The notes: generated by a model from the sequence alone, not told the origin. DNA of 6,041 nucleotides from an uncultured Ruminococcus sp. (GCA_902783995.1 CACZTG010000306.1:1-6041), one strand, 5' to 3'. Numbered from the stretch's first letter, positions 1 to 5,835 are shown. Translations and numbers: made by a program.

Positions 1-1
1 G

Positions 2-1006
2 GCTGTGCTATATATTTTCTATGCCGATATGAGAGGATATGAAACGCTTGTGTTTTCGGGGCAGGCTCCCGCTGCAAGGCGCTGTGCCGCTTCCGGTGAT
101 GATTATTATTACATATCCGTCGGCAAGGTGTATGATAAGTACGGAAACGAGCTTATATCCGAAGGAGAAACATACAGTATTGCGGTAAGCGGCGAAAGCC
201 TTTATTATGTTAATAACGACAGGCTTTGCCGGTATAATTTAAAAACGGGCGAAAAAGCGGCTCTTGAAGCGGGACTGTTATATGAGGGGCTTGCGGCGGA
301 TAAGGGAGCGGTCTTCGCGAAAGCAAGCGGCAATATTTATCAGCATTGGTTTTACCGCGCGGATAAAGAAACAAGAATTGAGGAGGAAGCGCCTTTTTCC
401 GAAGCGGATAGGGTGACCGTATCTGCCGTAAAGGACGGCTACCGTTTTTTCGCGAATGACGATACGCTTGAATATTCGGCGGTTATAGCTGAAAACAACC
501 GCATAATAAGCCGTGGTACAAACGAGCGCTCACTGCTTTATATAAGCAACGAAAAAATAATCACTTCGGATCATGAAAAGAACGCGTTCCGCATTTACGG
601 CACTGACGGGAAATATATTAAAAGCGTAGTTTTGCCCGAAGGGTATCACTACGAAATATCAAACATTTATTCGTCCGGCAGAAAAATATATTTTCTTGCC
701 CAGAAGCAAAAGGGTAATAAGGTGAAGGGTTATTATAACCTTCCGGATCGGTTTCATATTTCCGATGCCGTTATGAGCTTTGACGGTGAAAATTTTGAAA
801 CGCTTTACGAATCGGGAAAAAATAAAAGAATCGTGGGTTTTGACGGAAAAAATGTTCTCTTTGCGAAAGGCAGAAGGCTTTTTACCTCGAACGGCAGAGA
901 AATCGGCACAATGAAAAAAAGCAAAACCTATATCTTTGAGCATTGCGCCGGCAGAGTATTTGTCCGGAACGAAGAAAACGAAATGATAAACACCTTTGAG
1001 TGGTAG
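2..1006 (+). CDS. Hypothetical protein, probable beta-propeller-like repeats (5' partial)
   Basis: The frame is open to the left edge (codon GCT at 2-4 precedes the GTG at 5), so the gene very likely starts outside the window and the GTG is not a trustworthy start. The visible 333 residues hold no catalytic motif I recognise. They consist of short beta-strand-like segments built on the pattern 'aromatic-aromatic-hydrophobic ... turn with N/D/G ... K/R', for example DDYYYISVGKVYDKYGNEL, ESLYYVNNDRLCRYNLKTGE, RKIYFLAQKQ, KNVLFAKGRRLFTSNGREIG. Such repeats are typical of DUF5050/beta-propeller-like extracytoplasmic proteins of Clostridia; that link is by pattern only. The first visible residues (VLYIFY) could be the end of an N-terminal membrane anchor, which would place the propeller outside the cell. 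It is followed after 23 bases by a small membrane protein gene on the same strand, suggesting co-transcription. Function unknown. Confidence 0.75.
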   Translation, partial: AVLYIFYADMRGYETLVFSGQAPAARRCAASGDDYYYISVGKVYDKYGNELISEGETYSIAVSGESLYYVNNDRLCRYNLKTGEKAALEAGLLYEGLAADKGAVFAKASGNIYQHWFYRADKETRIEEEAPFSEADRVTVSAVKDGYRFFANDDTLEYSAVIAENNRIISRGTNERSLLYISNEKIITSDHEKNAFRIYGTDGKYIKSVVLPEGYHYEISNIYSSGRKIYFLAQKQKGNKVKGYYNLPDRFHISDAVMSFDGENFETLYESGKNKRIVGFDGKNVLFAKGRRLFTSNGREIGTMKKSKTYIFEHCAGRVFVRNEENEMINTFEW

Positions 1007-1029
1007 CTTGACGGAAGGATGACGGGGCT

Positions 1030-1368
1030 GTGAATAATAATATAAGCGGAAAAATCAATTTTATATTAACCTTTGTGTTAATCGGACTGATTCTTGGCAC
1101 AAAGGTCTGTATGTACGGACTTTCGCTTGTTTTAAAGCTTTTCGGGACGGCGGACGGAAACGTAATGTTTTTTGTTCCGCCTGCCGTACTCGCGGTTATC
1201 GCCGCCGTAATTTATACGGCGGCGGTAAAGCCCGTAAAAGCTGAAAACAAACCGCTTTTCGTTTTAAAAAGTATTTTATGTATAGCCTGCGCCACCTTAA
1301 TAACGCTTATTTGCTTTACGGCTTGGGTGGTATTAAGCTTTTCCGTGGGAATGGGCTTTTTCTATTAG
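1030..1368 (+). CDS. Small three-helix membrane protein, paralogue of the next gene
   Basis: A 112-residue protein that I do not recognise. It begins with a GTG at 1030, preceded by AAGGA at 1015-1019 (10-base gap). It shows three hydrophobic stretches, roughly residues 10-34, 45-66 and 78-106, with a short charged loop (KPVKAENK) between the second and third; no signal-peptidase site and no enzyme motif is visible. It lies 23 bases after the propeller-like gene and 16 bases before another small membrane protein, so the three are probably one transcript. Its N-terminus (KINFILTFVLIGLILG) matches that of the next gene (KINFFLIFIIIGTMVG) at 9 of 16 positions, and the second helices share an A-x-IAA-x-IY pattern, pointing to a tandem duplication. 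An integral membrane location is a safe inference; any role, such as partner or anchor of the upstream protein, is guesswork. Confidence 0.75.
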   Translation: MNNNISGKINFILTFVLIGLILGTKVCMYGLSLVLKLFGTADGNVMFFVPPAVLAVIAAVIYTAAVKPVKAENKPLFVLKSILCIACATLITLICFTAWVVLSFSVGMGFFY

Positions 1369-1384
1369 GCAAAAGGAGGATAAC

Positions 1385-1669
1385 GTGAAAAGGACTGAAA
1401 AAATAAATTTCTTTTTGATTTTTATAATTATCGGAACGATGGTCGGCGATTTGTACGCCGATTTAAGCACTCCGCTCATAAGGTACGGAAAAGAAGCTTT
1501 GTTTTTTTTCGCGCTCATATCGTGCGAAGCTCTGATTGCGGCAATATACATAAAGCTGACAGAAATCGTGCCTTTTAAAATGAAATACTTTGTTAAGTAC
1601 GCTCTTTTTGGAATTGCGGCGTCCTTCTCCGCGTTTATTGTTTTTAATATTGCCGGAAAAATAATTTAA
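1385..1669 (+). CDS. Small three-helix membrane protein, paralogue of the preceding gene
   Basis: A 94-residue protein of unknown function. The start is a GTG at 1385 with a strong AGGAGG at 1374-1379, five bases upstream, which makes translation credible despite the small size. Three hydrophobic segments are visible at about residues 8-24, 36-56 and 67-92; the loop between the second and third carries the charged residues of KLTEIVPFKMKYFVK. The first helix begins with KINF, as in the preceding gene, and the overall plan (short basic N-terminus, three helices, basic loop before helix three) is the same, so the two are most likely diverged tandem copies. It is the last gene of the rightward run; a GC-rich hairpin begins six bases after its TAA, but that hairpin has its T-run on the opposite strand. 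Homology could be tested only by profile search. Confidence 0.72.
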   Translation: MKRTEKINFFLIFIIIGTMVGDLYADLSTPLIRYGKEALFFFALISCEALIAAIYIKLTEIVPFKMKYFVKYALFGIAASFSAFIVFNIAGKII

Positions 1670-1703
1670 AAAAAACGGTCGGCTGTAATCAGTAACCGAC
1701 CGT
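1667..1703 (-). terminator. Rho-independent terminator, leftward
   Basis: A perfect 8-bp stem (1675-1682 with 1696-1703, ACGGTCGG/CCGACCGT) encloses a 13-base loop in which CTG/CAG can pair further. Read on the minus strand the stem runs directly into eight T residues (A-run at 1668-1675 on the plus strand), the classic form. On the plus strand it is followed by TAAAAAG instead, so it is not a normal terminator for the small membrane protein gene that ends at 1669. It would stop transcripts coming from the cohesin gene, about 160 bases after that gene's stop. Confidence 0.7.
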
Positions 1704-1749
1704 AAAAAGCCACCGGTTCGGAGCGCTGACAAGCTTGTCTGACCGGGGC
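1704..1749 (-). terminator. Second hairpin with T-run, possible leftward terminator
   Basis: An imperfect hairpin: GCC at 1709-1711 and CCGGT at 1713-1717 pair with ACCGG at 1742-1746 and GGC at 1747-1749, with A1712 bulged. The loop region contains a perfect 12-base palindrome, GACAAGCTTGTC, at 1728-1739. On the minus strand the stem is followed by five T residues (1704-1708). On the plus strand it is followed by AACTTTT, so weak two-way activity is possible, and this is the best candidate for ending the rightward three-gene transcript. It sits directly next to the T8 terminator. Confidence 0.45.
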
Positions 1750-1789
1750 AACTTTTAAAAAAACGACAATTTTTCTTTATTTTATTTAA

Positions 1790-1819
1790 GCGGCGCGGTT
1801 TTTTCTGAAACCGCGCCGC
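1790..1819 (-). terminator. Strong GC-rich hairpin after the cohesin gene
   Basis: A perfect 12-bp stem, 1790-1801 with 1808-1819 (GCGGCGCGGTTT/AAACCGCGCCGC), with a six-base loop. It lies 39 bases downstream of the stop codon of the minus-strand cohesin protein gene. The leftward tail reads TTAAATAAAATAAAG, only moderately T-rich, and the rightward tail (CTCATTTATC) is no better, so it may be an inefficient terminator or an mRNA 3'-end stabiliser, backed up by the two hairpins further left. Confidence 0.55.
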
Positions 1820-1858
1820 CTCATTTATCAGCCTCTGTTCAGACTTGACAGTCCGGGC

Positions 1859-2848
1859 TTATTTTTTTGTAATAATAACCTGTTTTGTTTCATCGTTCCA
1901 ATCAACGTTTGCGTTAAGAGCTTCCGAAACAAATCTTACAGGGCAGTATGTTCTGCTGTTTTCGATAAACGCGGGTGAATCAAGCTCAACTGCCGCACCG
2001 TTAATATAAGCGGTATTTGAATCGACTGTAAGTTCGATTACAACATCGTCTCTTTCGATTTTAACCAGCTTAAGGCTCTCGTCCCACGAAACCTTTGCGC
2101 CGAGCGCTTCCGCAACAAATCTTATCGGAAGCATTGTTCTGCTGTTTACAATCTTCGGGGCAACATCATTTTTAACCTCTTCGCCGAACACCGATGCCGT
2201 CACGTCGTTAATTGTAAGAATAATACTTTCTTTGCTTCCGCCGTCAGTCGGGTTCCGGGGATCTATAACCGTTATCGGGGCAATCGTGCCGTTGCCGGAT
2301 TTTCTGCCGCTGCCGCCGCCACCTGTAGAGCCGGAGCTTTCGGCTTTTATGTCAACATATCCGTCCGAAGCTTCCGTTTCAGGCTTAACAGAGCCGCTTT
2401 CCGTTTGTGCGAAAACATCGGTATATATTACTTTTATGGGCGACTGACCGGCTTTTGCGGCGTCTTTTATATTAAAACGAACCTTGCATAAAAGACCGTT
2501 TGCATCAACAGGTGTAGCTGAAGCTCCCGCTATACCGACATACGAATCTTCGGTACTTATCACGCCGACCATAATACTAAAGTTTACATCGCCTTTATCC
2601 GCAATTTCTGCGTAGTTGATATATTCGAGCGCTTCTTTATCATAAGAAAAACGAACGGTAATAGAATTTATCGGAGTTTTTGACTCAACATTTACAGGGA
2701 CAGATACCATATCTCCCTTTTCGCCGCTGACATTACCAACGGTGATTTTTACTTTTTCAGCTGTTGCAGCCGCGTCGGATTCTTCAGCAAAAGCACAAAC
2801 CGAAACAAGCATAAGTGCCGCGAGAAAAATAAAAAATGTTTTTTTCAT
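1859..2848 (-). CDS. Secreted protein with cohesin domain and copper-amine-oxidase-like stalk domain
   Basis: A 329-residue exported protein. Residues 1-21 (MKKTFFIFLAALMLVSVCAFA) form a standard signal peptide with probable cleavage before EESDA; Cys18 is preceded by Val, so it is not a lipobox. Residues ~33-167 resemble a cohesin-type beta-sandwich (VKITVGNVSGEKGDMVSVPV near the start, PINSITVRFSYDKEALEY, and a closing SDGYVDIK strand). Cohesins bind dockerin modules in cellulosomes and other surface assemblies. A Gly/Ser-rich linker (~168-205) leads to a copper amine oxidase N-terminal-like 'stalk' domain (~208-328) with two repeats on the pattern R-T-x-x-P-[IV]-R-F-V-x-E-A-L-x-A-x-V-x-W (residues 237-255 and 299-317). 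I see no dockerin, sortase signal or SLH motif. The start at 2848 is preferred because it gives the signal peptide, has AAGGA 12 bases upstream and lies after the promoter; an in-frame ATG at 2869 is an alternative, while the TTG at 2932 is part of the -35 box. Exact ligand unknown. Confidence 0.88.
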   Translation of the reverse strand: MKKTFFIFLAALMLVSVCAFAEESDAAATAEKVKITVGNVSGEKGDMVSVPVNVESKTPINSITVRFSYDKEALEYINYAEIADKGDVNFSIMVGVISTEDSYVGIAGASATPVDANGLLCKVRFNIKDAAKAGQSPIKVIYTDVFAQTESGSVKPETEASDGYVDIKAESSGSTGGGGSGRKSGNGTIAPITVIDPRNPTDGGSKESIILTINDVTASVFGEEVKNDVAPKIVNSRTMLPIRFVAEALGAKVSWDESLKLVKIERDDVVIELTVDSNTAYINGAAVELDSPAFIENSRTYCPVRFVSEALNANVDWNDETKQVIITKK

Positions 2849-2903
2849 TGGTTTTTCAATTCCTTTCATAACCTCTTTTAAAGAGTAAATTATTCTTTCT
2901 ATA

Positions 2904-2932
2904 ATTTTACAACATATTTGCCGAAATGTCAA
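2904..2932 (-). promoter_or_regulatory. Sigma-A promoter of the cohesin/stalk gene
   Basis: On the minus strand a perfect -35 box TTGACA (plus positions 2927-2932) is separated by exactly 17 bases from the -10 box TAAAAT (2904-2909). Transcription should begin near 2897, leaving a leader of about 50 bases before the ATG at 2848. The leader contains a short palindrome, CTCTTTTAAAGAG, at about 2873-2885. This near-consensus promoter suggests steady high expression by the housekeeping sigma factor. Confidence 0.85.
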
Positions 2933-2993
2933 TAGTTTTTAATGCCAAAAATGTTGATATAAGCAAAAAAATAAAATTAATTTTGTAAAAATA

Positions 2994-3022
2994 TTGAAAA
3001 GAAATAAAATATATGGTAAAAT
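2994..3022 (+). promoter_or_regulatory. Sigma-A promoter of the FemAB/aldo-keto reductase operon
   Basis: TTGAAA at 2994-2999, a 17-base spacer and TAAAAT at 3017-3022, with TG at 3014-3015 giving an extended -10. Transcription would begin near 3029, so only about 26 bases separate it from the proposed ATT start at 3055, but nearly 190 bases from the first ATG at 3217. It stands back to back with the leftward promoter, the two -35 boxes about 60 bases apart in a very AT-rich stretch. Confidence 0.8.
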
Positions 3023-3040
3023 AGAAACAGTATTTTAAAC

Positions 3041-3045
3041 GGGAG
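3041..3045 (+). promoter_or_regulatory. Ribosome binding site that supports an ATT start
   Basis: GGGAG at 3041-3045 lies nine bases before the ATT at 3055 (and three before another ATT at 3049). No comparable purine-rich site precedes the internal ATG at 3217, where the upstream bases are TTTACGCGGCT. It is thus the main local evidence that translation begins in this region. Confidence 0.6.
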
Positions 3046-3054
3046 CTGATTAAA

Positions 3055-4107
3055 ATTCCTATACTTAATAAAGACGATATAAAAGAAAAAGAAAAATTTA
3101 ATAAATTTGTCCTTGAAAACGGGGATATTACCCAGACAACATATTGGGGAGAGGTTAAATCAAACTGGCAGTATGAAGGCGTTTATCTTGAAAAAAACGG
3201 CGAAATTTACGCGGCTATGCTGCTTCTTATACGAAAGCTGCCGATAGTGGGAAAATCGCTTGCGTACAGCTCAAAGGGACCCGTATGCAATGTTTTTGAC
3301 AAAGATGTTTTCTTAAATCTTATAAAAGAAGCGGAGCCCTTAAAAAAGAAATACGGGCTTTTTTCAGTAAAGCTTGACCCCGAAGTGCTTTGCACAAAGG
3401 AAAACGAGGATTATTTCAAAAAGCTCGGCTTTAAGGTGAAAAGCGGACATAAGCACCTTCATGACTACGCGCAGCCGAAGTTTAATATGGTACTTAATAC
3501 AGACGGCAAAACAGAGGACGAGCTTATGAGCGAGTTCAGCAACAAAACCCGCTACAATATAAGGCTCGCATACAGAAAAGGCGTGACCTGCCGTTTTGAC
3601 AACAGCGTGGAAAGCGCCGCTAAATTTCACGAAATATACAAAATAACCGCAATAAGAGACAGCTTTTCTTACCGTGACAGAGAATATTTTGAAAATATGG
3701 TAAGAGTGATACCGAAAGAAAATTTACGTATATATTTTACGGAACACGAGGGTGATGTGCTTTCGGCGGCGGTCTGCGTTAAAAGCGGCGATAAAATGTG
3801 GTACATGTACGGGGCAAGCAGCAACGAAAAGCGTAATCTTATGCCGAATTACGCCATGCAGTGGGAAATGATAAAATGGGCGCTCGAAAGCGGCTGCAAG
3901 CGTTACGATTTCGGCGGCGTTTTTGTGCTTGACAAGGAAAACGGGCTTTATAAATTCAAAAAAGGCTTTTGCGATAAAGAGGAAACCCGCGAATATCTCG
4001 GTGAAACGGATATGGTTTATTCCAAAATCTGTTTTTTCGCTTACGATAAAATCCTGCCGTTTATGCAGAGCTTTAAGCGCGGTATTTTTAAGCTGATAAA
4101 GAGGTAA
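3055..4107 (+). CDS. FemAB/FemX-family aminoacyltransferase (peptidoglycan cross-bridge), apparent ATT start
   Basis: A 350-residue FemAB-type protein if it begins at 3055. The family transfers amino acids from aminoacyl-tRNA to the side chain of the peptidoglycan stem peptide on lipid II, at the cytoplasmic face of the membrane. Typical features are the N-terminal TQTTYWGEVKSNWQYEGVYL (about 26-45), the second-domain entry KTRYNIRLAYRKG (164-176), and the C-terminal block MPNYAMQWEMIKWA (263-276), YDFGGV (284-289) and NGLYKFKKGF (296-305). Length is like the short FemX/MurM-type members; there is no long coiled-coil arm as in FemA. The frame is open back to the TAG at 3022-3024, but there is no ATG, GTG or TTG before the ATG at 3217, which would delete 54 conserved-looking residues. 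GGGAG at 3041-3045 and a promoter at 2994-3022 fit a start at ATT 3055 (alternatives ATT 3049, CTG 3046). It ends one base before the next gene, so the two are co-transcribed. Which amino acid is added cannot be read from sequence. Confidence 0.88.
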   Translation: MPILNKDDIKEKEKFNKFVLENGDITQTTYWGEVKSNWQYEGVYLEKNGEIYAAMLLLIRKLPIVGKSLAYSSKGPVCNVFDKDVFLNLIKEAEPLKKKYGLFSVKLDPEVLCTKENEDYFKKLGFKVKSGHKHLHDYAQPKFNMVLNTDGKTEDELMSEFSNKTRYNIRLAYRKGVTCRFDNSVESAAKFHEIYKITAIRDSFSYRDREYFENMVRVIPKENLRIYFTEHEGDVLSAAVCVKSGDKMWYMYGASSNEKRNLMPNYAMQWEMIKWALESGCKRYDFGGVFVLDKENGLYKFKKGFCDKEETREYLGETDMVYSKICFFAYDKILPFMQSFKRGIFKLIKR

Positions 4108-4108
4108 A

Positions 4109-5245
4109 ATGAAAATGAAAAACAACAAATTTTTTTCTGAAATATACGGAAACTTCGGTTTTGGCTGTATGCGCCTGCCTATGAAGGGCGATAAAGTGGA
4201 TTATGAGCTTTTTTGCCGTATGACGGACGAATTTATCGGCGCGGGCTTTAACTATTTTGATACGGCGCATGGATATATCGGCGGCAAGTCGGAGCTTGCG
4301 ATAAGGGACTGTGTGGCAAAACGCTATCCGCGTGAAAAATTTGTTCTGGCAAATAAACTTTCCGAGCCGTATTTCAGCAAACAGGAGGATATCCGCCCTT
4401 TTATTGAGCAGCAGCTCTCATGGTGCGGAGTGGATTATTTTGATTTTTACCTTATGCACGCGCAGGATAAGAAAAATTATGTGAAATACAAACGCTGTAA
4501 AGCGTATGAAACGGCTTACAGCTTAAAAAAAGAAGGGCTTATACGTCATTTCGGCATTTCTTTCCATGATAAGGCTGATGTACTCGATATGCTGCTGACG
4601 GAACACCCCGAGCTTGAATTTGTGCAAATACAGTTTAACTACGCAGATTATGAGGACGCTTCCGTAGAAAGCAGAAAAGTGTATGAGGTTTGTGAAAAGC
4701 ACGGTAAACCGGCTGTTGTTATGGAGCCTGTCAAGGGAGGCAGTCTTGTAAAGCTTCCGCCGGCAGCGGATAAAATCCTGCGTGGTTTAAACGGCGGCAG
4801 CAACGCAAGCTACGCTCTTCGTTTTGCGGCAAGCTTTCCGGGCATTTCCTTGGTGCTTTCCGGTATGAGCGATATGGCTCAGATGCAGGACAATTTAAGA
4901 GCAATGAAAAATTTTAAGCCCCTTAATGAAACCGAAATGACGGCAGTAGAGGCTGTCTGCGCCGTTTTTAAGGAGCTGAATATAATTCCCTGCACCGCCT
5001 GTCGTTATTGTATTGAAGAAAATATATGTCCGAGGGGCATCAGAATACCCGATATGTTTTCTTCGCTCAATGCATACGAAGCATTTCATAATTGGAATAC
5101 AAAATATTATTACAGCAGCGTTCTCACGGACGAAAGCCACGGAAAGGCTTCGGACTGTATAAAGTGCGGAAAGTGCGAAAAAGTCTGTCCTCAGCATCTG
5201 GAAATCCGGCAGCTGCTTGAAGCTGTAGCGAAAGCGTTTGAATAG
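4109..5245 (+). CDS. Aldo/keto reductase with two C-terminal [4Fe-4S] clusters
   Basis: A 378-residue cytoplasmic oxidoreductase of the COG1453 type. Residues ~11-290 form the aldo/keto reductase (beta/alpha)8 barrel: GFGCMRLP (17-24), the signature FDTAHGY with Asp51 and Tyr56, Lys83 in ANKL, and His117 in YLMHAQD make up the usual Asp-Tyr-Lys-His catalytic set; HFGISFH (147-153), MEPVKGG (205-211) and LSGMSDMAQMQDN (250-262) match the later barrel and cofactor-binding segments. The tail is a ferredoxin-like domain with Cys295, 298, 301 and 307 (CxxCxxCx5CP) and Cys350, 353, 356 and 360 (CxxCxxCx3CP), expected to hold two clusters that pass electrons between the barrel and another carrier. 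Substrate unknown. The start at 4109 follows the FemAB stop by one base, with AGAGG at 4100-4104; ATG 4115 is also possible. No clear rightward terminator follows. The link to cell-wall synthesis is by position only. Confidence 0.92.
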   Translation: MKMKNNKFFSEIYGNFGFGCMRLPMKGDKVDYELFCRMTDEFIGAGFNYFDTAHGYIGGKSELAIRDCVAKRYPREKFVLANKLSEPYFSKQEDIRPFIEQQLSWCGVDYFDFYLMHAQDKKNYVKYKRCKAYETAYSLKKEGLIRHFGISFHDKADVLDMLLTEHPELEFVQIQFNYADYEDASVESRKVYEVCEKHGKPAVVMEPVKGGSLVKLPPAADKILRGLNGGSNASYALRFAASFPGISLVLSGMSDMAQMQDNLRAMKNFKPLNETEMTAVEAVCAVFKELNIIPCTACRYCIEENICPRGIRIPDMFSSLNAYEAFHNWNTKYYYSSVLTDESHGKASDCIKCGKCEKVCPQHLEIRQLLEAVAKAFE

Positions 5246-5354
5246 GCAAAAGAAAGCCGGTACGCCATGATTTGCTGAATTTTTAAGGTATCGGATTTTT
5301 GTTGTCGGGAGAACCGGTCCCTTGACATATAAGCTGTTGAAAAGATGTTTTGAG

Positions 5355-5415
5355 GGGCGGACACGACCGAAATGTGACAAAACAGGTGCATCAGACTGTC
5401 ACGTCCGCCTGTCAC
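5355..5415. repeat. Imperfect GC-rich inverted repeat with a CTGTCAC direct repeat
   Basis: GGCGGAC at 5356-5362 pairs with GTCCGCC at 5403-5409 (extended by a G-T pair), and inside it GTGACA at 5374-5379 pairs with TGTCAC at 5397-5402. An 11-base unpaired bulge lies on the left side and a 17-base loop at the tip. CTGTCAC occurs twice, at 5396-5402 and 5409-5415. It lies between the convergent reductase and hicB genes and lacks a T-run on either side, so it is a poor intrinsic terminator; it may be a structured 3' end, a protein site or the trace of a mobile element. Confidence 0.5.
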
Positions 5416-5423
5416 TATATTTA

Positions 5424-5819
5424 TTAATCCAAATGTAAGTTTTCTTTCAATGCGTTTTGCAAAACGTTTGAAAAGTTGATGCCTTTTTCACGGGCAATAT
5501 AGTCTAACCATGAGGGTATTGTAAGAGTTTTTTTAACAGACCTTGTATCTGTCTTTCTTAAATATTCAAAAACATTAAACTGTATAAGCACAACAAATTC
5601 GTTTTTTTGCAATTTTATTGATTCAATGCTGCTTGGATTGGGGAAGGTAAAATTACCGTCTGTGCTCTCGCAGTATAAGCCTATTGCGTCAAAGGCTTTT
5701 TCATAAGCTTCCTCAATCGTTTCGCCTTCGGTAAAACAACCGGGCAAATCCGGAAAGCTTACCGAATAGCCCGTATCCTCGTTACGGAATACCGCAGGAT
5801 AAAAAAAGATTTTATTCAT
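5424..5819 (-). CDS. hicB: HicB-family antitoxin
   Basis: A 131-residue antitoxin that neutralises HicA and normally represses its own operon. Residues ~1-60 show the HicB partial RNase H-like fold (FYPAVFRNEDTGYSVSFPDL, PGCFTEGETIEEAYEKAFDAI); the C-terminus (~93-128, SVKKTLTIPSWLDYIAREKG followed by INFSNVLQNALKENL) has the strand-helix-helix pattern of a ribbon-helix-helix DNA-binding domain. This makes it the two-domain HicB form rather than the short one. The ATG at 5819 has AGGAGG (plus 5830-5835) ten bases upstream, overlapping the hicA stop codon, so the two genes are probably translationally coupled; the spacing between genes is 14 bases. It ends in two consecutive TAA codons. The base composition looks more AT-rich than the reductase next door, consistent with acquisition by transfer. 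Confidence 0.92.
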   Translation of the reverse strand: MNKIFFYPAVFRNEDTGYSVSFPDLPGCFTEGETIEEAYEKAFDAIGLYCESTDGNFTFPNPSSIESIKLQKNEFVVLIQFNVFEYLRKTDTRSVKKTLTIPSWLDYIAREKGINFSNVLQNALKENLHLD

Positions 5820-5829
5820 TATAAACTTG

Positions 5830-5835
5830 CCTCCT
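5830..5835 (-). promoter_or_regulatory. hicB ribosome binding site overlapping the hicA stop
   Basis: AGGAGG on the minus strand, ten bases before the hicB ATG. The last two bases on its 5' side are shared with the TAG stop of hicA (5834-5836), an arrangement that can couple antitoxin synthesis to toxin translation. The consensus site is clearly at least as good as that of the toxin (AGGGGTG), which would favour antitoxin excess. Confidence 0.6.

Noticed and set aside
1019..1033. Four-codon frame ATG ACG GGG CTG TGA overlapping the GTG start of the first small membrane protein
   Set aside because: It could serve as a leader, but there is no attenuator or repeated codon and its length is easily due to chance.
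2789..2800. Cys18 of the cohesin protein as a lipoprotein attachment site
   Set aside because: The preceding residues are V-S-V; a lipobox needs Gly, Ala or Ser directly before the Cys. AFA|EE is a better ordinary cleavage site.
2849..2932. Longer N-terminus for the cohesin protein starting at the TTG at 2932
   Set aside because: That TTG is part of the -35 box, upstream of the expected transcription start, and the extension would bury the signal peptide 28 residues inside the protein.
3724..4128. 134-residue minus-strand open frame inside the FemAB gene (and 161-residue frame at 4895-5380)
   Set aside because: Both lie antisense to strongly recognisable genes, show no family features and have no convincing start signals; they are reading-frame shadows.
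5245..5285. GGCAAA (5245-5250) pairing with TTTGCT (5271-5276) followed by GAATTTTT as a terminator for the reductase operon
   Set aside because: The stem is only 5-6 bp, mostly A-T, with a 20-base loop; too weak to call.
5322..5350. TTGACA at 5322-5327 as a rightward promoter in the gap after the reductase
   Set aside because: At 17-18 bases there is only ATGTTT/TGTTTT, not a -10 box, and no rightward gene follows.
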